Part shown: in pieces, positions 23,138 through 30,742 of the stretch
Layout of the letters: the number at the start of each line of letters is the position of its first letter
Numbering within the stretch: position 1 is the stretch's first letter
Source: Micromonospora parathelypteridis
GTDB lineage: Bacteria > Actinomycetota > Actinomycetes > Mycobacteriales > Micromonosporaceae
Reading direction: 5' to 3'
DNA: 64,000 bases
Assembly: GCF_014201145.1 (NCBI RefSeq)
Contig: NZ_JACHDP010000001.1
Span: forward strand, 2,728,001 to 2,792,000
The notes under the pieces: model-generated
The model's input: the letters and a program-made list of their open reading frames with translations, nothing else
What the model was told of the DNA's origin: nothing
Database searches by the model: none
Position numbers and translations under genes: made by a program

Positions 23138-24144
23138 GCGCCCCACCCTCCCCCGGCGGTACCGGACTGACCCGTCCCACCGACCTTCATGGACTCGTCG
23201 ACCTGCCGGTGCTGACCGGGGACCGGTGCGGTGGCGGTCAGTTCGAGGAAGACGCTCTCCAGATCGACGGCGATCGGAGCCAACTCGCTGACGTAGAGGT
23301 TGTGCTCGGCGAGCAGGCGCGTCACCGAGGCCGGTTTGTCGACGCCGGCCAGCATCAGGTGGTCCGGGTGGCCGGTGACCCGGATCCCCGCCTGGGTGAG
23401 CGCCTCGGTGGCCGCCGGCAGATCGCTGACCGCCTCCAGTCGGACGCGTACCGCGCCGGACGAGTGCTGCGCGAGCACCTCGTCGACCGGGCCGAAGGCG
23501 ACCCGCCGGCCCAGCGAGATGATGGTGACCGAGTCGCAGATCAGCTGGATCTCGCCGAGGATGTGGCTGGACAGCACCACGGTCATCCCGGATTCGGCGA
23601 GGTTGCGCATCAGTGTGCGCATCTCCCGGATGCCGCCCGGGTCGAGGCCGTTGGCCGGCTCGTCGAGGATGAGCAGCTTCGGGTTCTTCAGCAGGGCTGA
23701 GGCGACGGCGAGCCGCTGCTTCATGCCCAACGAGTACGTCTTGACCCGCTCGCCGGAGCGGTCGCGCAGCCCGACGAGCTCAAGCACCTCGTCGACCCGG
23801 GTGGCCGGCACCTCGCCCGCCCCGGCCAACAGGGACAGGGTGTCCCGTGCCGTGAAGTGCGGGAAGAACTGCGGGCTCTCCACGATCGCGCCGACCTGGC
23901 CGGCGACCTGAGGCAGCGCGTCGGGGACCTCGTGCCCGAGCAGCGCCATCCGGCCGCCGTCGGGTCGGATCAGGCCGAGCAGGGTACGCAGCGTGGTGGT
24001 CTTGCCGGACCCGTTGGGGCCTAGGAAGCCGTGCACCTGCCCTGCGTCGACCCGCATGTCGAAGCCGTCCAGCGCGTTGCGGGTGCCGCGTCGACGACTC
24101 TTGTACGTCTTACGTAGACCTTCGATCTCCAGGACAGCTGGCAA
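23134..24144 (-). CDS. ABC transporter ATP-binding protein
   Basis: 336 residues, a single ATPase domain with Walker A GPNGSGKTT, signature YSLGMKQRLAVA and Walker B LLILDEPANGLDP. A C-terminal extension of ~90 residues carries the DUF4162-like domain found in export ATPases. The TTG at 24144 is chosen over upstream codons because GGGGGAGG lies about eight bases before it. A promoter with -35 TTGCGC and -10 TATGGT lies just upstream and is covered by two copies of an ATACGCGGTAT palindrome. Confidence 0.88.
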   Translation of the reverse strand: MPAVLEIEGLRKTYKSRRRGTRNALDGFDMRVDAGQVHGFLGPNGSGKTTTLRTLLGLIRPDGGRMALLGHEVPDALPQVAGQVGAIVESPQFFPHFTARDTLSLLAGAGEVPATRVDEVLELVGLRDRSGERVKTYSLGMKQRLAVASALLKNPKLLILDEPANGLDPGGIREMRTLMRNLAESGMTVVLSSHILGEIQLICDSVTIISLGRRVAFGPVDEVLAQHSSGAVRVRLEAVSDLPAATEALTQAGIRVTGHPDHLMLAGVDKPASVTRLLAEHNLYVSELAPIAVDLESVFLELTATAPVPGQHRQVDESMKVGGTGQSGTAGGGWGA

Positions 24145-24181
24145 GCTGCACCTCCCCCGATGGGTGGGCGTGACAGCCGAC

Positions 24182-24221
24182 ACCATACGCGGTATGCAGA
24201 CCCGCGCAATACGCGGTATGC
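24182..24221 (-). promoter_or_regulatory. Promoter with duplicated operator for the ABC pair
   Basis: On the minus strand, TTGCGC (24204-24209) and TATGGT (24182-24187) are 16 bp apart. The palindrome ATAC-GCG-GTAT occurs at 24185-24195 and again at 24209-24219, exactly 24 bp apart. One copy covers the -10 side and the other the -35. The regulator is not obvious: the adjacent DeoR-type gene has other candidate sites in its own upstream region. Confidence 0.65.
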
Positions 24222-24265
24222 ACAGACGCGCCGAACGGGTTATTTCATCGACGGAACGTAACGGC

Positions 24266-25051
24266 TCAGGCGCAGATGACCTGCACACCGGCAGCGCGGA
24301 ACGCGTCCACCACCTCCGGGGCGGCACCCGAGTCGGTCACCAGCGTCTCCACCCGCTCGACCGGGCAGATCCGGGCGAAGGCGTGACCCCCCAGCTTGGA
24401 CGAATCCGCGATGATCACTACGCGCTTGGCCCGGGCCACCATCAGGTTGTTCATCGCGGCCTCCCCCTCGTGGTGGGCGGCGGCACCGAGCTGCGGGTCG
24501 ATCGCGTCCACGCCGAGCAGCGCGACGTCCAGGGTCACCTCACGCAGCAGCGCCCCGCCCAGCGGTCCGACGAGTTCGAACGACTTCGGGCGGACCACCC
24601 CGCCGGCCACCACGACCTTCATCCGCGACCGGACCAGCAGCTCGTTGGCGATGTTCAGCGCGTTGGTCACCACGGTGAGCTGCGCACCCTCGGCACTGGT
24701 GTTCAGATCCGGTCGGACGGCGAGCGCCCTCGCCACCTCGGTGCTGGTGGTGCCGCCATTGAGGCCGACCACGGTGCCCGGCGTGACGAGCGCCGCCGCG
24801 GCCGCGCCGATCCGCTGCTTCTCCGCCGAGTGCTTGGCCGTCTTGTAACGCAGTGGCAGGTCGTACGAGACGCCGTTCGCGACCGCGCCACCCCGGGTCC
24901 TCGTGATCATCTGCTGCTGGGCGAGCTGGTCGAAGTCGCGCCGAATGGTGGCCTGGGAGACGTCCAGCCGCTCGGCTGCCGTCTCGACGCTGACCCGGCC
25001 GTTGTCGGTCAGCATCTCGAGCAGGGCATTCCATCTGGCGTACCGGTCCAC
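24266..25051 (-). CDS. DeoR-family sugar-phosphate-responsive regulator
   Basis: 261 residues. The DeoR-type HTH (about 5-60) has SQATIRRDFDQLAQQ as recognition helix. The sensor domain, like phosphosugar isomerases, carries GLNGGTTSTEVARAL and ITDSSKLG-like motifs (here IIADSSKLGG) that bind sugar phosphate. It is transcribed away from the SIS-ROK-nagA operon and probably represses it until an amino-sugar phosphate accumulates. The GTG at 25051 is chosen because GGGAGGG lies eight bases upstream; the longer frame starts in the regulatory region. Confidence 0.88.
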   Translation of the reverse strand: MDRYARWNALLEMLTDNGRVSVETAAERLDVSQATIRRDFDQLAQQQMITRTRGGAVANGVSYDLPLRYKTAKHSAEKQRIGAAAAALVTPGTVVGLNGGTTSTEVARALAVRPDLNTSAEGAQLTVVTNALNIANELLVRSRMKVVVAGGVVRPKSFELVGPLGGALLREVTLDVALLGVDAIDPQLGAAAHHEGEAAMNNLMVARAKRVVIIADSSKLGGHAFARICPVERVETLVTDSGAAPEVVDAFRAAGVQVICA

Positions 25052-25102
25052 CGCGGGGGCCCTCCCAGTGACTGCACGGACGGTGATTGATTGCGTGCAC
25101 AC

Positions 25103-25200
25103 TAGTGCGCGAAACTAGGCTGGCGCAAAAGACTCACCTGCGCGATCGGCTGGTCGGTTGCCACGGCCACCCGCATTCGCGCAGAATAACGCGCGAAATG
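25103..25200. promoter_or_regulatory. Candidate operators of the DeoR regulator
   Basis: The 200-bp divergent region has GCGCGAAA at 25107-25114 and an inverted repeat TTCGCGC-N8-GCGCGAA at 25176-25197. The shared GCGCGAA half-site suggests that one protein binds both, most likely the DeoR-type product, giving control of its own gene and the amino-sugar operon. Confidence 0.5.
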
Positions 25201-25251
25201 CGGGTCTAACGAGCCGTATTGCGCACCGGTCGCCCCTGCGAGGAGTTTCCC

Positions 25252-26181
25252 ATGGCGTACGTGGACGCGGAGATCGCGAGCCAACCCGACTGCTGGCGGG
25301 AGGCGGCCGAGCTGGCCGGCGTCGTACAGGGTGACCTGCCGCGCCCCGGTGAGCGGGTCGCCGTCGTCGGTTGCGGCACGTCGTGGTTCATGGCGATGGC
25401 GTACGCGGCCCGCCGCGAGCAGGCCGGCCAGGGCGAGACCGACGCGTTCCAGGCGTCCGAGTTCCCCGCCGGCCGCCGCTACGACCGGTTGATCGCGATC
25501 ACCCGTTCCGGCACCACCACCGAGGTGCTGGAGCTGCTCGCCGCGCTGCGTGGGCGGACACCCACCACCGTCATCGTCGGCGACCCGGGGTCCCCGGTGG
25601 TCGATCTGGCTTCCGCCACGGTGGCCATGCCCTTCGCCGACGAGCGGTCGGTGGTGCAGACCCGCTTCGCGACCACCGCACTGGCCCTGCTCCGCGCCCA
25701 CCTCGGCGACCCGGTGACCGCGCTCGCCGCCGACGCCGAAGTCGCGGTGCGATCCCCGTTGCCGATCGACCCGGCCACCATCGGGCAGGTCACCTTCCTC
25801 GGTCGGGGGTGGACGGTCGGGCTGGCCCAGGAGGCGGCGTTGAAGTGCCGCGAGGCGGCCACCTTCTGGGCCGAGGCCTACCCGGCGATGGACTACCGGC
25901 ACGGGCCCATCTCGGTCGCCGCGCCCGGCCGACTGGTCTGGGCGTTCGGGGAGCTGCCCGAAGGACTGCCCGAGGACGTGGCCGCCACCGGTGCGGCCTT
26001 CGTGCACAGCCGCACGCACGGTTGGCGCACGGTGTTGGGCAGCTGGTCCGCCGGTCGTACCCCGGTCGACCCGATGGCCGACCTGATCCTGGCTCAGCGC
26101 TTCGCGGTCGCGCTGGCCACCAGCCGGGGTCTCGACCCGGACGCGCCCCGACACCTGTCCCGGTCCGTGGTGTTGGCGTGA
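25252..26181 (+). CDS. SIS-domain sugar isomerase/deaminase-like protein
   Basis: 309 residues with two SIS domains. The first has the phosphosugar loop AVVGCGTSWFMA (about 41-52) and the ITRSGTTTE serine/threonine loop (about 84-92). The second carries FLGRGWTVGLAQEAALKCRE and YRHGP. This is the GlmS isomerase-domain/AgaS fold. In place of a NagB it may convert an amino-sugar phosphate to the keto-sugar phosphate with release of ammonia. The ATG at 25252 has AGGAG. First gene of the operon, overlapping the ROK kinase gene by GTGA. Confidence 0.82.
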   Translation: MAYVDAEIASQPDCWREAAELAGVVQGDLPRPGERVAVVGCGTSWFMAMAYAARREQAGQGETDAFQASEFPAGRRYDRLIAITRSGTTTEVLELLAALRGRTPTTVIVGDPGSPVVDLASATVAMPFADERSVVQTRFATTALALLRAHLGDPVTALAADAEVAVRSPLPIDPATIGQVTFLGRGWTVGLAQEAALKCREAATFWAEAYPAMDYRHGPISVAAPGRLVWAFGELPEGLPEDVAATGAAFVHSRTHGWRTVLGSWSAGRTPVDPMADLILAQRFAVALATSRGLDPDAPRHLSRSVVLA

Positions 26182-27152
26182 GCGACGACGTGGTCGTCGC
26201 GCTGGACGTCGGCGGCACCGGCATGAAATGCGCCCTGGTCCGGCCGAACGGCGTCGCGGTACGCACCGAGCGGCACCCCACCGACGCCACGCGCGGCCCG
26301 TCCGCGGTGGTCGGCACGATCCTGGACGTGGCCGGCGGGCTGGCCGCCAAGGCCCGCGCCGACGGGCTCACCCCGATCGCGCTCGGCATCGCCGTGCCCG
26401 GGGTGGTGGACGAGGCGCGCGGAGTCGCGGTCTGGTCGGCGAACGTGGGCTTTCGGGACGTACCCCTGCGGGACCTGGCGGTGACGCGGCTCGGCCTGCC
26501 GACGGCGATCGGCCACGACGTGCGCGTGGGTGGTCTCGCCGAGGCCCGTCTCGGTGCCGGCCGCGGCGCCGGGCACGTGTTGTTCGTGGCGATCGGCACC
26601 GGCATCGCCGCCGCGCACGTCGTCGACGGCACGGCCGCCGTGGGCGCCCACGGTGCCGCCGGGGAGATCGGCCACATCCTGGTCCGACCCGACGGACCGC
26701 GCTGCGGGTGCGGTCGACCCGGCTGCCTGGAGGCGATCGCCTCGGCCGCCGCGATCGGCCGCCGCTACGCCGAGTTGGCCGGCGAGACAGCCGACGCCCC
26801 GGTGACAGCGGCCGAGGTGGCCGAGCGGGCCGCGGCCGGCGAAGCGCTCGCCAACCAGGTCTGGCAGGAGGCGGTCGAGGCCCTCGCCGACGGCCTGGCC
26901 ACCGGGCAGGCGCTGTTCGACGTGGCGACGATCGTGCTCGGTGGCGGCCTGGCCCAGGCCGGGGACCGGCTGCTGATCCCTCTGCGGGCAGCACTGCACG
27001 AACGGATGACCTTCCACCGGGAGCCGCAACTGGTCGCGGCGGCCCTCGGCGACGAGGCCGGCTGCCTCGGCGCCGCCCTGCTCGCCCTGGACGCGGTACG
27101 CGTCCGTGAACTTGACGCGGTACGCGTCCGTGAACTTCAGGAGAAGCCATGA
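26178..27152 (+). CDS. ROK-family sugar kinase
   Basis: 324 residues. It has an ATP-binding motif near the start (LDVGGTGMKCALV), the ROK zinc site CGCGRPGCLE (about 174-183), and a catalytic region with GHDVRVGGLAEARLG where the Asp is the likely base. It probably phosphorylates N-acetylglucosamine or a related amino sugar at C6 to feed NagA. The C-terminus carries a repeated LDAVRVRE unit from a 24-bp tandem duplication, after which the frame ends LQEKP. GTG start overlaps the SIS gene; the stop overlaps nagA as ATGA. Confidence 0.85.
   Translation: MSDDVVVALDVGGTGMKCALVRPNGVAVRTERHPTDATRGPSAVVGTILDVAGGLAAKARADGLTPIALGIAVPGVVDEARGVAVWSANVGFRDVPLRDLAVTRLGLPTAIGHDVRVGGLAEARLGAGRGAGHVLFVAIGTGIAAAHVVDGTAAVGAHGAAGEIGHILVRPDGPRCGCGRPGCLEAIASAAAIGRRYAELAGETADAPVTAAEVAERAAAGEALANQVWQEAVEALADGLATGQALFDVATIVLGGGLAQAGDRLLIPLRAALHERMTFHREPQLVAAALGDEAGCLGAALLALDAVRVRELDAVRVRELQEKP
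27090..27137 (+). repeat. 24-bp tandem duplication in ROK gene
   Basis: Two identical 24-bp units, 27090-27113 and 27114-27137, encode a doubled octapeptide near the ROK C-terminus. The second copy runs almost to the AGGAG site of nagA, so it also moves that site away from upstream sequence without changing the frame. Confidence 0.9.
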
Positions 27153-28258
27153 CCGTGCGGGTGAACGGCCGAGTGGTGACCCCGACCGGTGTCGTCCGAC
27201 AGGGCTGCGTCGAGTGGGACGGGGACCGGATCACCGCGGTCGCCGAGTACCCGTCGGTCCGCGACGGGCACTGGATCCTGCCCGGCTTCGTCGACATGCA
27301 CACGCACGGTGGTGGTGGGCACACCTTCACCACCGGGGACGCCGACGAGGCCCGGGCGGCGGCCGACTTCCACCTTGCGCACGGCACGACCACCCTGCTG
27401 GCCAGCCTGGTCAGCTCGCCCTTCCCGCTGATGCGCGCGGCCACCGAGGCGTTCGCCCCGCTGGTCGACGAGGGTGTGCTGGCGGGGGTCCACTTCGAAG
27501 GGCCCTATCTCTCCGCTGCCCGTTGTGGCGCGCAGAACCCGGAGTACCTGCGCGACCCGTCGACCGACGAACTGTCCGAGCTGATCGAGCTGGGTCGGGG
27601 CGCGATCCGGATGGTCACCCTCGCTCCGGAGCGCGACGGCGCGCTGGAGGCCATCAAGCTGCTCACCGCACAGCGGGTGGTGGCGGCGGTGGGGCACACC
27701 GACGCGACGTACGAGCAGACCCGCGCCGCGGTCGCCGCCGGCGCCAGTGTCGGCACCCACCTGTTCAACGGCATGCGGCCGGTGCACCACCGCGAGCCGG
27801 GCCCGGTGGTGGCTCTGCTCGACGCGCCCACCGTGATCTGCGAGCTGGTCGCGGACGGGGTGCACCTGCACGACGGCATGCTGACCTTCGTCGCCGCGAC
27901 CGTGGGCCCGGACCGCGCGGCGCTGATCACCGACGCGATGGCCGCCGCGGGCATGGCCGATGGAGAGTACGAGTTGGGCGGCCAGGCCGTCACCGTGACC
28001 GACGGGGTGGCCCGGCTCGCCCGCGACGGCGCGATTGCCGGCAGCACGCTGACCATGGACGCCGCGCTGCGGCACGCCGTGAACGCCGGGATCCCGATCG
28101 CCGACGCGGCACGGATGGTGGCCACCACCCCGGCGCGCGCCATCGGCCTGGGCAACCGGGTGGGCTCCCTTCAGGTGGGCCTCCGCGCCGACCTGGTGGT
28201 GCTGGACGACGACCTGAACGTGGTCCGGGTCCTCCGCAACGGCTCCTGGGTGGAGTGA
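27149..28258 (+). CDS. nagA: N-acetylglucosamine-6-phosphate deacetylase
   Basis: 369 residues, of normal length. It removes acetate from GlcNAc-6-phosphate to give glucosamine-6-phosphate in the cytoplasm. The amidohydrolase metal motif is DMHTHG (about 49-54), with the metal-ligand Glu117 in GVHFEGP, later histidines in GHTDAT and NGMRPVHHR, and catalytic Asp in ITDAM. AGGAG precedes the ATG at 27149, which overlaps the ROK stop. With the kinase and SIS protein it completes uptake-side amino-sugar catabolism; no nagB is adjacent. Confidence 0.95.
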   Translation: MTVRVNGRVVTPTGVVRQGCVEWDGDRITAVAEYPSVRDGHWILPGFVDMHTHGGGGHTFTTGDADEARAAADFHLAHGTTTLLASLVSSPFPLMRAATEAFAPLVDEGVLAGVHFEGPYLSAARCGAQNPEYLRDPSTDELSELIELGRGAIRMVTLAPERDGALEAIKLLTAQRVVAAVGHTDATYEQTRAAVAAGASVGTHLFNGMRPVHHREPGPVVALLDAPTVICELVADGVHLHDGMLTFVAATVGPDRAALITDAMAAAGMADGEYELGGQAVTVTDGVARLARDGAIAGSTLTMDAALRHAVNAGIPIADAARMVATTPARAIGLGNRVGSLQVGLRADLVVLDDDLNVVRVLRNGSWVE

Positions 28259-28406
28259 CGCCGAGCCCTTCGTAGGCGCTTGCCGACGTCGGGGCGTGAC
28301 CGCGCTCGACGGCGGTCTGCCACTGCCGGCCGTGCCTGGCCGATGCCGGCCGCGCCTCGCCGCCGCTGGCGCTCGCTTTGACGCTTGCGCCGTGACTGTT
28401 GCGCGG

Positions 28407-28560
28407 CCTGTAGAGCTGCCCCAGACGTGGGGCAGACGGAGCCACGGGACACGCAGACCTGCGCACACACAGACCTGCGCACACGCAGACCTGCGCACAC
28501 AGACCTGATGCCAGCGGCATGGCATCGCAGACCGCCCCACATCTGGGGCAGCTCTACAGG
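28407..28560. repeat. Inverted repeat enclosing a 16-bp tandem array
   Basis: Two 27-bp arms, 28407-28433 and 28534-28560, match at 26 of 27 positions in opposite orientation. Each begins from the outside as CCTGTAGAGCTGCCCCAG, and each arm can itself fold (GCCCCA/TGGGGC). Between them is a 16-bp unit ACACGCAGACCTGCGC three times (28449-28496) plus a partial fourth. This fills the middle of the 391-bp gap between nagA and the DUF4032 gene; the rest of that gap shows no gene. It is not a CRISPR: units abut without spacers. Confidence 0.85.
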
Positions 28561-28649
28561 GCGCCAACCACACACTGGCAACCCCAGCCTTGCCTGGTGA
28601 CCCAGCCTCCCTCGACGAGCGCAGGTCGGGCCGTTCCCGAGGCGGAGGG

Positions 28650-29885
28650 TCAGCTCAGGGTGGGGACTTCCACGCCGAGGACGGCCTGCTCGTCGGGGCG
28701 GTGCACCAGCACGTCGGCCAGGTACGACTGGACCGCGTGGCGCATCCCGACGTCCCGGCCGGCCTGCTCGGAGAGCAGCCACTTGTGCTCGATGATCTGC
28801 GCGAACAGCTCCTGCGGCTCCAGCTTCTGACGAAGGTGCGCGGGAACGGCCCGGACCACCGGCTCGAAGACCTCGGTCAGCCAGCGGTGTGCGGCCTGCT
28901 GCTCGTCGACCAGGTCGCTCTCCGCCCGGTAGGCGTCCAGGTCGTTGAGCAACTTGCGGGCCTGGTTCTCCTCAGCGTCCAGACCGGTCAGCCGCAGCAG
29001 CCGCCGGGTGTGGTAGCCGGCGTCGACGACCTTCGGCCGGACCAGGAAACGCCCGTCGTCGATGGACGACATGGCCACCTCGGCCACGTCGAAGCCCAAC
29101 TCGTTGAGGCGGCGGATCCGGCCCTCGATGTCGTGCCGGGCCTCCCGCTCGACGGCCTGCTCGTAGGTGATCTCGTGCCACAGCCGCTCGTAGCGCTGCA
29201 CGACCTCCTCGCAGACCACCTCCGGGTCGATGGACTCGTGCAGCAGGCCGGCGGCCTGCAGGTCCAGCGCCTCGCCGAAGATGTTCACCCGGGCGATCTC
29301 CAGGTCCTCACCGCGCTGCCCGTTGGAGAGCGAGTTGTGCAGCGCGCCCGTCTCCGCATCGACCAGGTAGGCGGCGAAGGCACCCGCGTCCCTGCGGAAC
29401 AGGGTGTTCGACAGCGAGCAGTCGCCCCAGAAGAAGCCGGTCAGGTGCATCCGCACGATCAGAGCGGCGAGCGCGTCGAGCAGCCGGCTCATCGTCTCCG
29501 GTCGCAGGGTGTGCGAGAAGAGCGCCCGGTACGGCAGCGAGAACTGCAGGTGCCGCGTGATCAGCACCGATTCCAGGGGCTCCCCGTCCTCGGTCTGCCG
29601 GTCGGCGACGACCGCCACCGCCTCGACCGAGGGAAAGTCGATCCGCTCCAGCGCCCGGAGCAGGTCGTACTCCCGCTCGGCGATCCGCTCGCGGGTCTCC
29701 TTGAACGCGTACACGTAGTCACCGAGCCGGACGAACCGGACGATGTGTCGGGAGATGCCCTGCGGCAACGCCACCAGATGTTGGGCAGGCCACTCCTCCA
29801 GCGGTGTCGACCAGGGCAGGTCGAGCAGCGCCGGGTCCACGAGGGCAGACGTGATCCGCACGGGCACAAGCATGACTGGTCGCAC
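28650..29885 (-). CDS. DUF4032 kinase-like protein
   Basis: 411 residues. The middle resembles lipopolysaccharide-kinase (Kdo/WaaP)-like folds: FKETRERIAEREYDLL as lysine-bearing helix, LITRHLQFSLPYR, then MHLTGFFWGDCSLSNTLF as the catalytic-loop equivalent, and LVDAETG in the DFG position. DUF4032 follows. Substrate unknown. The GTG at 29885 has GAGGCGG ahead; ATG at 29873 is an alternative that loses four residues. It is divergent from the PAP2-like gene with 78 bp between. Confidence 0.85.
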   Translation of the reverse strand: MRPVMLVPVRITSALVDPALLDLPWSTPLEEWPAQHLVALPQGISRHIVRFVRLGDYVYAFKETRERIAEREYDLLRALERIDFPSVEAVAVVADRQTEDGEPLESVLITRHLQFSLPYRALFSHTLRPETMSRLLDALAALIVRMHLTGFFWGDCSLSNTLFRRDAGAFAAYLVDAETGALHNSLSNGQRGEDLEIARVNIFGEALDLQAAGLLHESIDPEVVCEEVVQRYERLWHEITYEQAVEREARHDIEGRIRRLNELGFDVAEVAMSSIDDGRFLVRPKVVDAGYHTRRLLRLTGLDAEENQARKLLNDLDAYRAESDLVDEQQAAHRWLTEVFEPVVRAVPAHLRQKLEPQELFAQIIEHKWLLSEQAGRDVGMRHAVQSYLADVLVHRPDEQAVLGVEVPTLS

Positions 29886-29963
29886 CCCGCATCCGCCTCA
29901 CATCGTGGCTGGGCACACAGCGCCGAACGACCCGGCCTCGCGCCGGGCCGGTAGCGTGGTCGC

Positions 29964-30731
29964 GTGCTCAAACCCACGGCGGTACGACGTGACCTGCGGC
30001 TACGGCCTGTCCGCCCGGCCGGCTGGTGGTTCGACGCGCTGCTACTGGTCGGTCTGGTCGGATTGACCGTGGCTCTCGCCGCGGACCAGCTCTTCGGGCT
30101 GGACCGGGCCGTCGCCGACTGGGCCGACGGGCACCGACCGACGGTCGCCTACTGGGTGGCCCGGGTGCTGAACCTGCTCGGCCAGGGCACCCCGTTGACC
30201 TTGATCGCCGCCGGGCTGGGCGTGCTGCTGGCGTTCCGCCTGCGGTCGGTGCGGCCCATCCTGCCGCCGGTGGTCGCGTTCGTGCTGACCTTCTTGACGA
30301 TCGGCCCGCTGAAGGTGTGGACCGCGCGGGCGGCACCGAGCGCCAGCGTCAAGGAGCCGTTCCTGTCGCCCGAGCAGACCCTGCCGCTGTTCCACGACGA
30401 CCTGCCGGTCCGGTTCGCCCAGTCCTACCCGTCGGGGCACGTCGCCAACGCGATCGTCTGGTACGGGGTCATCGCACTCCTCCTCGCCCCGCTCGCCCGC
30501 AGCTTCAACCGGCAACTGCCAGCCCGGCTGGTCACCGTGGTCCGCATCGTGCCGCCGCTGGTCGTCCTCACCACCACCACCTACCTGAGCTGGCACTGGT
30601 TGACCGACTCGGTGGCCGGGCTGCTGCTGGGGCTGATCCTGGACCGGCTGCTGCACCGGGTGCCGTGGGACGGCCTGCCGCTCCCCGGCCGACTACGCGC
30701 ATGGGACCGGCCGTTCACCTCGTACCCCTAG
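29964..30731 (+). CDS. PAP2-superfamily membrane phosphatase-like protein
   Basis: 255 residues with five to six membrane helices. The second PAP2 motif is clear (SYPSGHVAN) and the third is present as SWHWLTDSVAG with its HxxxD. The first motif, normally KxxxxxxRP, reads KVWTARAAP, so the conserved Arg is Ala. It may still act on a lipid phosphate, or may be inactive. The GTG at 29964 is the only reasonable start. Separated by 11 bp from the permease downstream. Confidence 0.82.
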   Translation: MLKPTAVRRDLRLRPVRPAGWWFDALLLVGLVGLTVALAADQLFGLDRAVADWADGHRPTVAYWVARVLNLLGQGTPLTLIAAGLGVLLAFRLRSVRPILPPVVAFVLTFLTIGPLKVWTARAAPSASVKEPFLSPEQTLPLFHDDLPVRFAQSYPSGHVANAIVWYGVIALLLAPLARSFNRQLPARLVTVVRIVPPLVVLTTTTYLSWHWLTDSVAGLLLGLILDRLLHRVPWDGLPLPGRLRAWDRPFTSYP

Positions 30732-30742
30732 GGTTTCGGCCC

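Noticed and set aside
28449..28507. CRISPR-like array
   Set aside because: The 16-bp units follow each other directly, without unique spacers, and no cas genes are present.
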